Shown: positions 1 through 27,097 of the stretch, one piece after another
Layout of the letters: each line of letters begins with the position of its first letter
Numbering within the stretch: position 1 is the first letter of the stretch
Assembly (NCBI RefSeq): GCF_964340395.1
Contig: NC_135551.1
Span: 13,872,503 to 13,936,502 of the forward strand
Direction: 5' to 3'
Source: Glandiceps talaboti
Lineage: Eukaryota > Hemichordata > Enteropneusta > Spengelidae
Length of the DNA stretch: 64,000 nt
Notes under the pieces: model-generated
The model's input: the letters and a program-made list of their open reading frames with translations, nothing else
The model's database searches: none
Told to the model about the DNA's origin: nothing
Translations under genes and position numbers: made by a program

Positions 1-2240
<2,240 letters not shown>

Positions 2241-2867
2241 TCCTAACTAATTACAAGACAAGGACAAATCACCTCCTATTTTAACTCTAAACACCTGAAT
2301 ATCTCAGGACTGTGATGCAACGATGTGGCACTTTACTGTACAGCCTTGGGAAGTATACGTAGCTCTGTGTGGTATGCAAAGAAACATCCATCCATTAGTA
2401 CACTCATGCGCAATGCTGTAGGCCCCTTGCCAAGTAAAACGAAGGTTGGCAATATTAACGTAGTATCTCCCACCACGAAGGTTCGCAACATTAATGTACT
2501 TGTATCTCACCTGTTTAGATGTTCTAACGTTCACTTTATGAATACCAATATCGTGACACAAACTTATACCGACGATATAGTGATTTTGCTGACCTATGAA
2601 CTTCAAGACTGACTTTTGGAATTAATCAACACCGAAAGATGTTAGTTTCTTGTATCACAAGAAATATGATAATCAAGTAAATCAAGTAAATCTAACGTCC
2701 GCACACATAACCTATGTCGAAGAATATTTACTTTTAGCAACACAGACATAAAAAGTTATAATATTAATTTTGCAGCTATTATATAGTACAGATGCTGGAC
2801 GTGTTTTACAAAAGTACATTTGGGAAATTGTTTTGTTTACATATTATATAAGAAATGTGAATCAATA

Positions 2868-2868
<1 letters not shown>

Positions 2869-2910
<42 letters not shown>

Positions 2911-3013
2911 ATGTATGTATGTATGTATGTATGTATGTATGTATGTATGAATGTATGTATGTATGTATGTATGTATGTATGCCTGTCTGTATGCATGCAT
3001 GCTTCCATGCCTG

Positions 3014-3093
<80 letters not shown>

Positions 3094-3135
3094 GTTTTCC
3101 TTTCTGTTTTCCTTTCGTTCGTTCTTTCTTTTATG
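2869..3135. repeat. Compound tetranucleotide microsatellite (TCTG)n-(TATG)n-(TTTC)n
   Basis: Three successive tetranucleotide arrays abut with a short degenerate bridge around 2980-3015. Long open frames on both strands here are repeat translation only. Confidence 0.97.
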
Positions 3136-3462
3136 TAATATTCGACTTTTCTTACTGCTTTCTTATTCTAACATAGAATTCAAGTATTAATGGCCTGCAA
3201 CTACAACAGATGTATTACTCACTATATATTTGTCCTGCATTAATTTATTTGTTGACATGTTTGTTGAAATACTCTATAGCATATTCGAAGTTATGTGATG
3301 CTAGGTTGAAGAACTGATTATGCTAAGGAAAAAAGATAACCACAATTTCCAGTCTGTTCACACATAAAAAAATAATTCTTGTCTATCTGTAGTACATTTC
3401 ATTAAAATTCAAATAAAAAAAAGATGCATTGGGTTAACTCTGACTTCTTGGAATCAATTTCG

Positions 3463-3554
3463 GTTTGTGTGTGTGTGTTTGTTTGTTTGTTTGTTTGTAC
3501 CTTTTACTTGTTTGCTGGTTGATTGGTCGGTTGGTTGGTCGGTAGGTAGTTGGT

Positions 3555-3594
<40 letters not shown>
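3463..3594. repeat. GT and TTTG microsatellites
   Basis: A GT and TTTG tract at about 3463-3500, a GGTT-rich stretch, then (TG)n at about 3552-3593. Confidence 0.9.
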
Positions 3595-3595
<1 letters not shown>

Positions 3596-5239
3596 TTTTA
3601 GTAAAGTACTATAATCATGGTTTTAAGTTAGACGTGGACGTTTTTTAACCAAACTGACTACACAATTTTAATCACCACACTTTTAGCACCAGCGCAATCA
3701 CATGATTTATTTTGCCAGTGTGCCCATCAGTACTGTTCACCTTCCCCTGCGTTTATATCCTTTGGAATGCTGCCGTCTTTTCATATTTAACCGTTAGCAG
3801 GAGTCCATAGATATTGCAATTAATTAATTAACAATTAAATTACATTATCCCTGAAAATAAAGAAAGGATGTAATACCACAGGCAATTTATGTGCACTACT
3901 GTGGACAAATTCTGGCCAAATATATATCAGTTTATGGTATGAATACCAATGGTTGAAAAGTATTTGCGGATATATTTATAGAACAATATACTCCGGACCA
4001 AATCTGAACACTTCAATCATCTGTATGTATTTGTACAAGTCCAGTGTGATATATGTATATACACTAGCTGATAAGTAGATTATATATTTATTTAGCAGTT
4101 GTATGGTGTAATTTCATATGCATCCTTTGTGATGTCGTGATACTTCATTCACGAACAGCTTAATTAAATAATGTGGGCAAAAAGAAGAATGTTCGTCATT
4201 TTGCAGTGTAAATCATTCGAACACACAGCTGTGTTTGAACTGAAAGAGCATTATGCGTTTAACAGCAAATGTGTGATACAAATACCACTAAGTATGAATG
4301 GTTTCCCCTTCAATTATGAACTGTTTATATTATGTACTGCGTTATGTAGAGTCCGGTATAAGTTCTATAACGAAGTACTTAACTATTCAACGAATAGACT
4401 GTTGTAACTAATATACCTAAGAGATGTGTGTAAATATCTATAATAACAATAACAATAATAATAATGATAATGATATGTAGATTATTACCATTACCATATA
4501 TATAGGATTTACAGTTTGCACAATAGAATAGATACAGGTCGGTAAATTAGGTAAGCTTAATGTGAATTATAAAAATAGCATAATGCTAGTCGAGTCTGAC
4601 CCCCACATCTATATAATTTGCTACTATCTATTACGAATAGAGTGAATGGCAAACTCTACGTATTGCTTCCTCTGATATAGTGCTCATGTGGAATGTAGAA
4701 AACACATATTTGGTATCATAAACATGGAACAAGTATTTCCTATAATAGCTAATTAAAAATACAACATTGTATATCCATTTATTTAATATTTTGCAGCAAT
4801 TACATCTATCCCTATCTAGCCTGATTTTAGAACATTTTTATTTTCATCATAAACACATTTAAATTAAAGATTTCCCTAACTATTAGTGGGTTTATTTGTT
4901 CGAAAAGATTCTGTCTTCTATAGGACACCCAACTTTTCGTGTCTGATCAAATTATGATTTAAGGTTACCTAAATGGGCATTTGGTACTTTATTATGTAAA
5001 TGATTCGGCAAAAAACAGACAAAAATGTGTGTTTCTGATAACCCGACCGACCCTAGTTTAACTCACCGAGACTAAACATTTGTAACCATTAACACGACAT
5101 TATTTGTCTTCCTGACCTCCATGCATGTCTATATTCTTTTTGCCAGCGATGCCTGTACATATTTCATCAAACTATCAGAGAAGAGGTGCTTTGACCGATA
5201 TTTCGTTTGGTTTTGGGTCGAAGTAATATTTTGTTTAAT

Positions 5240-5320
5240 TAAAAAGATAAAATAAAATAAGATAAGATAAAATAAAACAAAAATAAAATAAAATAAAATA
5301 AAATAAAATAAAATAAAATT
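5240..5320. repeat. (AAAAT)n array with AAGAT variants
   Basis: Pentanucleotide array; the first units vary (AAGAT), the last eight or so are uniform. Confidence 0.95.
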
Positions 5321-6844
5321 CCGACATACCTACTCTATCCTTTGAGGCCATGAAACAGACAATTATTTTCTTTTTCACAATGCCACCTCCAGGCTGTGGA
5401 CTGGGTCCTCGTTTCAAAATATGTTGACATCAATATGTCTACAGTACTTAACATTGTGTGGACTATAATCAGGGTGATAGATCTAGACAGTTATTGTTTA
5501 AAGACAAGAAATGACACTAGTTTTGCTTGGTGATAAAACAATTTTAATGCCATATCTGTTGAATTTCACAATTATGAGAATGTAGCAGCATGTTTCAATT
5601 CTACAGTGTTGGCCGAAGAGAAAGTTCACAGATGAGGTTTAAGTGTACGCTTACGATCCAGAAATGTCATTTGGAATTTTGGCATATTCTAACAAAATTA
5701 ACGTATAATTTACCTTTGTGCAACTCACTTACAAACAGGAGCTAACATCAGCGTGATCTACTAACATGTTGATTTATCTACTAATCCTATTTTAATTACA
5801 TTTATCTCTAGTAGCTACCAATTGTCAAGTGTTTTGATTAAACAACGTAGATTAGTACTTGTAAACAAGATAACTTGTTGATTATTGAATTCAGATTAAT
5901 ATCCAATTTTTCCAATAGCGTGATCAACACTTGTTTTACACATGGAAAATGTAAATATGGCATGATCTTAGATCTCATTCTTAAATGTTCTAGTGGAATG
6001 TTCGCCGTGTCTCGGACAACAATGAATCTCGGTGAAAGATCGTCTTTCTAAACAAATTTATATTTAGAACAAATAACGTCATTCAGACTTTATGATATGA
6101 GAATGTAACTGTGATTAAAGTCATTCAGGATTCTGGATTCCTATTCCCAGATTAGATTTTGATTCACACGCAACTGTTGGTGTGCGTGTCTGAGTATAAG
6201 AGCGTACATGTGAGTGACGATACCCGTGGCTAACTCCTTACTTAGATAAGCTGGTATGATCCCGGTACCCTAGAAAGATAGAGTGGAATATCGTTTACGT
6301 TCTGCTAATATACCTACAACTACACCACCTAGACACCGAAACGTTAAATCAAGACACCCCAGAATATAACATATGAAATTAATTACAGAGACGGGAATGC
6401 AAACGATCATATAAAATTTAAATGATCGAGTAGTTTGCACCTTTTGTGATTATATTGCAAATATTTAGCTTACGATACATTTTTAATTGTGTATTTTGAT
6501 ATTATATTCAAAAGGCAGATGATTTAATATTGTCATTGTACGAATTATAGTTTGAATAGCAAGTTGTATCATCACAGAAAAGCTTCGAAAGCTTTGAGAT
6601 GGTCGATTCCACAAAGTTTGTTGAACATTTAGGAACTCTATCATCATATTTTGATAAAATGTGTTACACAGAATAGAGCATAATCCACATTACTACAAAC
6701 GTATTTTTCTGTCAATCACCACATGGGTGGTTTTGTTCATGTCCAGTAAGGGGGGGGGGCTCAATTAGGCAATAAGTCAGCACGATCCTGCATCCTTGAG
6801 TAACAGCTGATAACAGGAGATATTGTAATAAACCATGGGATTCA

Positions 6845-13557
<6,713 letters not shown>

Positions 13558-13751
13558 TGGATCGACACGGTCACTGTTTTTTTTTAACTGTATATAACGT
13601 ATCCAGCCCCTTTTCATCTATGAAGGACTTACTGTAATCTTTTTTATTTGCATAACAAGGAACGATGCTAGGGGATGTTATTATCATAAATATTAATATT
13701 TTACTATGTGTATGAACCGGAAAGGACATACCAAATATCTCTACTGCGGAA

Positions 13752-13762
13752 CGCATGCGCAG
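13752..13762. promoter_or_regulatory. NRF1-like palindrome upstream of gene B
   Basis: The sequence CGCATGCGCAG lies 195 bp upstream of the chosen gene B start and matches the GC-rich palindrome bound by NRF1-family factors. Position fits a proximal promoter; function is inference from the motif alone. Confidence 0.35.
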
Positions 13763-13855
13763 TTTTGCTTATGATGTCAGAGAGCAATCGCAGCTGTGCA
13801 GACAATTACAAAAATTAATGATACAATAGAAGTATAAAACGGAGACAACTGGAAA

Positions 13856-14160
13856 ATGTCCTCTATTTATTTTGTGTTCTTTACGTTTATAATGGCAACT
13901 TTTATGGGCACAAACATGGTTTTGCCATGGTACATCCTATCCTGCATCACCTAACGTCACGGTTGGTGATTTTATCCATGAATTCTAAGTCTTGCAATCA
14001 TATGGAGTACTGCACCCACCTTCCTACACATAATAATTGCCGGAATGCAAATAATATTGGCTATAGTACCCCTCAATTGGTAAAAAGATGTGCCAAATTA
14101 CAAAAAAAATGTTTAAGAACTTTAGGATATTATTCTAAGTATGTAGTGGAACAGGTGTAA
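13856..14160 (+). pseudogene. Possible small secreted Cys-containing ORF, frame-broken
   Basis: An ATG at 13856 opens a short hydrophobic leader-like frame (about 32 codons). A different frame from about 13927 to the TAA at 14158-14160 carries five cysteines and many Lys near its end. A TATA-like box (TATAAAA, 13833-13839) sits about 20 bp upstream of the ATG. The two frames are not joined, so this is a broken gene, a spliced gene whose junction I cannot see, or chance. It overlaps the presumed promoter of B on the other strand. Confidence 0.2.
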
Positions 14161-14547
14161 TCAAATTATTCAAATTTACAGAGATACACATACAGACATA
14201 TACATTTACCCATGCATACATAACAAATATTAGGATTGTTTATTGGTATCATTTGAACATAATGAAATTTTGTTTAGTGTCATGAATCTATAACTGTTAT
14301 GCCCAATATTCGGTCTACAATTGCAAGGTACATCACTACATTTAACTTTTTGTTATTAGATTGGTCATTCTTTGATGGAATTTATTGTATTTTCTTAATA
14401 TAATCTGAATATTACATTAAAATTCAAAACTCGGAAAAGAAAGTAGGAAGCTGCGGAAAGAGTTGAATGCAGTGATTTCTAATCTTTTTAGAAAACACAC
14501 GTCGTTGTATTTTGCTATACTTTGTTGACTGCATTAGGTACTGCCAT

Positions 14548-14631
<84 letters not shown>
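14548..14631. repeat. (TA)n microsatellite
   Basis: About 40 uninterrupted TA units. Confidence 0.97.
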
Positions 14632-14633
<2 letters not shown>

Positions 14634-15330
14634 CTCTTGCGAAAGGGGGGATGAAGTAAAGCAAGAATTAGTTGTTATGTTTATTTATTTATTTTTTGTG
14701 TGTGTGCAAAGGGGCCGGTGGCCTAATGAATACACTACGTACGTATCGTATATAATTAATGTATAGCAAAATACGAATCTGTGGTAAATGTACAATTCAG
14801 ATGATACTTGTGGCGACAATTCACCTAATTCTTTGTAAATTAATTTCACTTCAGCATCGTATCCCATAGAGAATTTATCACAGGGCACAGCTGTTTTTTG
14901 TTAATACGGAAAGGTCACGCAAACATTATTACCTTGGTCCTAAAACATGTCCACGAAAGGAAAGTACATACGAATGATATTATGCTCCCACACGTTCCTT
15001 AACTGTGTGATATTTTTTTTGTAAACTCAATACTTGTGTGGATAATAGTAAAATCATATTTGTGAATATAATCAATATATTTCGGCACTCTTATTTAACG
15101 TGCACATGATTAAATACGTTATATGTAATCACATGAAATAATTTGTAATCAGTTTATTTACCCCTAAACAAACTATAACAGTGGGTAAATGGGAAGTCGG
15201 GAAGTAGCTTACAGCTAGTTTGAGCCTGTCCCCTCACAAATTTACAAACATAAATTCACAGCAATACCATGTAAGGACATACACAACAATTAATGTAGAA
15301 AAACTAATCATTCAGAGTGAACGTCTCGCT

Positions 15331-15392
15331 TTTTTGTTTTGTTTTGTTTTGTTTTGTTTTGTTTTGTTTTGTTTTGTTTTGTTTTGTTTTGT
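15331..15392. repeat. (TTTTG)n microsatellite
   Basis: Uniform pentanucleotide array of about 12 units. Confidence 0.97.
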
Positions 15393-15860
15393 ATGTGTTT
15401 TCGCTTTTTGCTTTTTTTTGCAATATGGAAAGCCATTACAATGAATATAACACCTCCTTTAATTTCAGTCTTATATAATTTGATAATAACAATGAAAATG
15501 GAAAATCTCTGGACAGCGTCAATAAAAATCAATTTTGATTATGCAGATGTAAAGATAATAGATATGCAATTGTTGGCGCTTCTCATTATTTAGCCTGGGA
15601 CAATCTTGACGACTGCATCTCTTATGACAATGATAATCGAACCTTCAGTTTACTCATAGACCCTCCACATAGACCCTCCACTAACGGGTCTATATGGTTT
15701 ACTAACTTAAGACGCAAACTACATCTATTGTTCTTCAATGTGGTAGATTACACAAGGGGGTGATAGCGGTTCCTCTATTGTGCGAGTCTAATCACCTTGT
15801 GATCAAGATAGTGTAAACAATGGAAGTCCAAAAACAGCACTGCAAGGTCAAGGAACCCCA

Positions 15861-15864
15861 ATTT

Positions 15865-15903
<39 letters not shown>

Positions 15904-16140
15904 TTAGTAAACCATTCAGCAGACATACATTGCCCAATAACAGGAGGAAGTTAAGGTTTATTGTTAGTGCAGGAGGAAACTGGAGTACACGGAGAAAACC
16001 TGCGTTGTTCGGTAGAGTCAAACTGAACGACACTTTTCTTACTTACAGCGTGGTAAATTTAATCGAACCCTGAATGGGGTTCGAACCCCGACCGCAGTGG
16101 TAAGAGGCAAGTGGTTTAACCACTCGGCCACTGACAACCC
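15861..16140 (-). mobile_element. tRNA-derived SINE with (TTTA)n tail
   Basis: Read on the minus strand, the head (16140 to about 16074) has a pol III A box TGGCCGAGTGG (complement of 16120-16130) and a B box GGTTCGAACCC near 16076-16088, in a tRNA-like arrangement. A body of about 170 bp contains CTCCAGTTTCCTCC, a conserved type of core seen in invertebrate SINEs. The element ends in an AAAT tail (15861-15905). The head departs from a functional tRNA and continues into the body, so I call a SINE and not a tRNA gene. Confidence 0.75.
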
Positions 16141-16494
16141 TTAAATAAACTAGTGTTCAGATACGCACAGGCTTCAATGCATCAGAAGTCTTCCAGCATT
16201 CTGTCAATTACATAAAGTAAAAAGTAAAGTAAAAAAAGTAAAAGCCATTTACATCAGGACACTTAAAAAACCATTATTGAACAGAGACGGGATGAGATAC
16301 AAACTTCTAGGTACCTATGGCCTCTTATTAGGCTCACGTGTCGTAAGGTCACGTTTTCTGAATAGTAGGTATATCTGTTGAAAAGAGAATGAAGTGTGAA
16401 GTTGACAAATGTACACTTTTCATGTTTGCGTTTGGAGCAATCGTTTAATTTGAATCGATAGTAATTAGTGTTGTTGCGTTGTATGACTAAACAC

Positions 16495-17420
16495 AAATCA
16501 GTTATTAATAAGCAGGACAGTATGTGATCGTGGTGAGTTGTTAGGTCTAGAATGAACGTAAGTCATAATTCTGTTTTCATTGGCAGTAAATGGATTATGT
16601 CAATTGCGGCTACATCTAACTGGCTGTCGTTACGTTTTCAAGGTTATACACTCTTGGCTTTGAAGTGGTAATTCTGAAAGACACATAAAAATGGAATGTG
16701 TAAACCGAATACATACAGACATTATCCATATACGCTAGTACCAATACAGAACAAAATACAGAATTGACTATTTTCGAAAGCAGTACAAAATATCAAACCA
16801 TTCAAGTGTTAAATACATACTGTGGCATTCAACACACTGATGCATTTGTATCAAATTCCCTACAAGCTTGGGTGGTTGGTTGGTAGGTTAGAGTGTCTAT
16901 GACAACACCTTTGATGTCGAAATCTGGAATTAGAAACATTCCATGTGTATCAATCTGGAGTTATTGAGATTTGGTGACAGATGCTGCCTTTAAATTTATT
17001 TTACAAATACTACAAGTATAGTGCTTTAAATTTCGCTTTGACGTATACAACATATCGACAGGATAGTTTATTGTTTCAGAATATTGCTGTGACAACTATC
17101 AAACGACGTGTCTTATCAATCTTTCTGAGAACGACTATAGTATTATATAATTTGTTCATTAAAAGGGCTAGTGCTTATGGGTAATATGAAAATGAATCGT
17201 TATTTTTTTAAATAGAGAATTCACCCCTAAAGGTGAGCTCTGTTTTGTTATCATGTTGTGGGAAACATCACTTGTGAAATAGGAAAGTATGAACTATGAT
17301 GCGATAGTTTGTATTCCATAGAATAAAATATGAATATGTGATTTTTATTACTAAAATAAACACAGTATTTCTATCCTACTTTCGAACTGACTCTCTGAAA
17401 TTTAAACCACAATGAATTTG
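16495..17420 (-). pseudogene. Orphan copy of the family's upstream block with decayed exon 1
   Basis: Several blocks match the region upstream of genes C and D: GTTAGGTCTAGAATG near 16540, TTGATGTCGAAAT at about 16912, AGATGCTGCCTT near 16979 and CGTGTCTTAT near 17107. Where the anchor exon's ATG should lie (about 16480) the sequence is ATA and the frame does not encode a membrane segment. This looks like the 5' end of a lost paralogue. Confidence 0.5.
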
Positions 17421-17859
17421 ATTTTTGACAAATTTCACAATTTCACGTACGTGTTTTGTATTACCATAGTAACAAATTGGCAAGGTCTTTGAGTATTGAA
17501 GGATTTTTGGTAACAAACTGGTGACTTGACCCGGGAGTTGAAGCTGACCTGGTTTGACCTTGGGTGAAGATTTTCTCATTTCACGCTCTCACACGGCAAA
17601 CTGAGATGCGGGTGTGTAAACACGTTCCTCACTATGAACATAGAAATACAGAAATACTAGATTTCCAATTTTGATTGAGAATGAGATAGTGGGGAAGAGA
17701 TAGTATGAATTTATCTTGGCGAATTCTTGAGAAAGATTTCAAACAGATGCGGTCTATTCATGGCCAACACAACATGTAATGTGAAACGCTCACTTAACGT
17801 TGGGTCAATATTAAAATTAGGAAAGGTCACGCGGAATTCTGTTTTCGCAAAGTCTTATC

Positions 17860-18155
17860 ATCAAAAATATGCAAATAGCTAATTAAAACTAAAATTGAAA
17901 TTAAAAATGTGTTCGCTTTGGTATCACAAATATATGTACCAAATTATATATAGCATTTAAACCTTGCCCTTTATAGATAGTCTAATTACTGAAAATCGTT
18001 AATTAGGCTATAGTTAATCATTATTATTCATAGGATGTTTACCACGATCTAATCAGTTCTTTTTTTTACCATAGGAAAGGTGAGCAGCAAGTTTCATTAG
18101 AATCGATACAGCGGTATTTGTGACATTCTGTCCACAGACTGACAGACAGACAAAC

Positions 18156-18198
<43 letters not shown>

Positions 18199-18245
18199 AG
18201 CATGATATTGTACTTCCTTAGGGAAGATAAACATGGATTTATTGA
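17860..18245 (+). mobile_element. Pearl-like (Helentron-type non-autonomous) element, reverse copy
   Basis: Contains degenerate core repeat sequence (reverse complement of the 42.9-44.0 kb units), then a (GACA)n array at 18147-18198, then a small hairpin CTTCCTTAGGGAAG near 18212-18228. The same order, reversed, is seen at 42.75-44.0 kb. Confidence 0.5.
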
Positions 18246-18463
18246 CGAAAAACACGTAGAGAAATTACAGGAGTAAATCATTAAAATACGAGATAAAGAA
18301 AATGTTTCATCACTTCGATCTTATATGCGCCAAAGTGTCTACAAATGTATGAACACGTTTTCTTTGTTTTGTTTTTTTTTAATTTCAGAGATAACACGTA
18401 TTCACAAAGCTCACCTAGCTAAATTTGTATTTAATGTTTTGTACGAATTGTGAATTCAGCTAT

Positions 18464-25262
<6,799 letters not shown>

Positions 25263-25426
25263 GACAAATGAACGGTTACTAAGAAGCAGAACAGCGAGTT
25301 ATACTGGTCAGTTACATCCAGAATGCATGTGAATGGCATAATGATATTTTAACTGGCAAAAAGGGACCGCTCATTATCTATGGCAGGGAATAGGTGCGAA
25401 AATGGAGACCCAGTTGCCACTGTTAT

Positions 25427-25920
25427 AAGGGGATTACAACGATATTCTACCAACTGTATCTCTTAGCCTGTTTCAAGCTGTGCTAAAACTACCTGCTAGC
25501 ACCAGGTTTCTCTATTGTCACAGTGTAATCTTTCACTCCCTGATGTTTAATTGTAAACAAATTGTTGATAAGACCAAGGCTGGCTTGTCACTCCACATGT
25601 AATATGACACACATACACTCCCTCACTTCACTCAGATGGTAAACAGAAAACTCCAACATTTGATGTTAAATTAACAACTAGAACACAATACAACATTGCA
25701 ACTTTGTTTATTATACCAGATTAGATATCCCATAGTGTTGATACCCTGAAGCTTCTACTTAAAACTGCACAAGTGAAATGTATACTAATTAAACATCAGG
25801 GAGTTAAAGATTGCAATGTGATCAATAGATAAACGTATTGCTAGTAGGTAGTTTTAGCACAGCTTGAGACAGGCGAAGAGATATATAGTTAGTAGAAGAT
25901 CGTTGTAATTGACATCATTA
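25427..25920. mobile_element. Foldback/MITE-type element, copy 1
   Basis: The left end ATTACAACGAT (about 25432) is repeated inverted at the right end (ATCGTTGTAAT, about 25905). Both ends contain long matching inverted repeats of about 120 bp, including AGCTGTGCTAAAACTACCTG on the left and its complement near 25850 on the right. The aligned upstream region of gene D lacks it. There is no coding capacity. Confidence 0.7.
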
Positions 25921-26599
25921 TTTTAAAGAGAAACCAAGGATCCTTTGATACTGCATTTGTTAAAACCACGGAGAATGATTTGGTTTTTAAAATACTATCA
26001 AGTACCTTCTTGACATCAGGAGAAGAGACACCGTCCACGATAATCAAAGAAAATTTAAGTAAAAAGAAAAAAATGATGACGAAAGTGATTACTGATGACC
26101 TGATTTTCTGTGATGCCTGTATTTTAGAAGGTGATACTTTTTAGTTTTCTATATTCATATTCCATTATGAGAGGGTACTTTTATATTTCTCACCCATGCC
26201 TTCTGCCATAAGAAAAAAACGGTCCATACATTGATTATATTAAACGGAGCGGCCAATTTGTAACTAGCCGTGGTTGTCAAGGTTACACACTGTCATTGTT
26301 GTGGGGAACCCTAGAAGGACAAAAGAATCTTGAATGTATAAAATGAAACATAAACATTACCCCCAATATACATTACACAGAATTCTATAATGACGCATAC
26401 GCTATTGCCGAAAGCGCTGCAAGTTATCCAAGCATGAAGCTGTTGTAGACTTGCGTCGAAGCATTTCATGCATTGTATGACGGATCTTTTGATGTCGAAA
26501 TCGGTCATTTAAGCCTTCCATGTGTATCAAATATGGAGATATTGAGATTTGGTGACAGATGCTGCCTTTAACATACATGTAAGCGCCGTGTCTTATAAG

Positions 26600-27097
26600 T
26601 ACAACAATGTTCGATCAACTGTATACGATAGCCTGTTTGAAGCTGTGCCAAAACTACCTACTAACAGCAAGCAAATTTCTCTATTGATGGCGGTGTATTT
26701 TATTTCCTGGTGTTTAATTACTGTACATTTCACCAGTGGCGTTTTAAGTAGAGTCTTCAGGATAGCGAAACTGTGGGATACCTAATCTGTAACAAAGTGG
26801 TACAATTGTATTGTGCTCTAGCTGCTAATATAGCATCACAAGTTGGAGTTGTTTGTTTACCATCTGAGTGAGTGAGTGAGTGAGTGAGTGAGTGAGTGAG
26901 TGAGTGCATGTGTGTCATATTATCTGTGTAGTGACTAGTCTAGCCGTGGTCATATTAACAACTTGTTTACAATTAAACATCATGATCAGGCAGTGAATAA
27001 TTACACAGTGATCACTAGAGGTACTTGCTGTTAGTAGACAGTTTTAGCACTGCTCAAGACAGGTTAAGAGGTAAACTTGGTCGATTTAAAGTTGTTA
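26600..27097. mobile_element. Foldback/MITE-type element, copy 2 (inverted relative to copy 1)
   Basis: The interior (CCATCTGAGTGAGTGAG..., GTGTGTCATATTA) is the reverse complement of the interior of copy 1, and the ends carry the same inverted repeats (AGCCTGTTTGAAGCTGTGCC near 26630; its complement near 27050). It interrupts the duplicated upstream block of gene C just after CGCCGTGTCTTATAA. A GTGA microsatellite (26866-26907) has grown inside it. Confidence 0.7.
26866..26907. repeat. (GTGA)n microsatellite inside foldback copy 2
   Basis: About ten uniform GAGT/GTGA units; copy 1 has only a CTCACTTCACTC remnant at the matching place. Confidence 0.95.

Larger units (their letters stand above)
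2241..6844. other. Convergent spacer between genes A and B
   Basis: This 4.6 kb lies between the stop codons of A (+) and B (-), so both 3' UTRs should be here. I saw no family exon on either strand. It holds a TCTG/TATG/TTTC compound microsatellite, TTTG and GT tracts, an AAAAT array and a run of nine Gs near 6750. The 78-codon frame at 4171-4407 (+) has no recognisable domain and I do not call it a gene. Confidence 0.7.
13558..18463. other. Spacer between gene B (5' side) and gene C (3' side)
   Basis: Contains the presumed promoter of B, a TA array, a TTTTG array, a tRNA-derived SINE, a remnant of the family's duplicated upstream block (about 16.5-17.4 kb) and a reverse copy of the pearl-like element (17.86-18.24 kb). 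I found no complete family exon. Confidence 0.7.

Noticed and set aside
2770-3190. Overlapping open frames rich in [13 protein letters not shown] or RQTD
   Set aside because: They are translations of tetranucleotide arrays; length is due to periodicity and no start or splice context supports them. The same applies at 7.07-7.32, 8.12-8.37, 19.0-19.55, 28.8-29.16 and 52.3-52.7 kb.
4171-4407. 78-codon plus-strand frame as a gene
   Set aside because: Short, no recognisable domain or splice partner, in the convergent spacer.
16074-16140. Functional tRNA gene on the minus strand
   Set aside because: A and B boxes are present, but the sequence runs into a SINE body and tail and the arms do not give a convincing cloverleaf.
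18143-18198. CRISPR-like repeat array
   Set aside because: Uniform GACA microsatellite without spacers, in a eukaryotic context.
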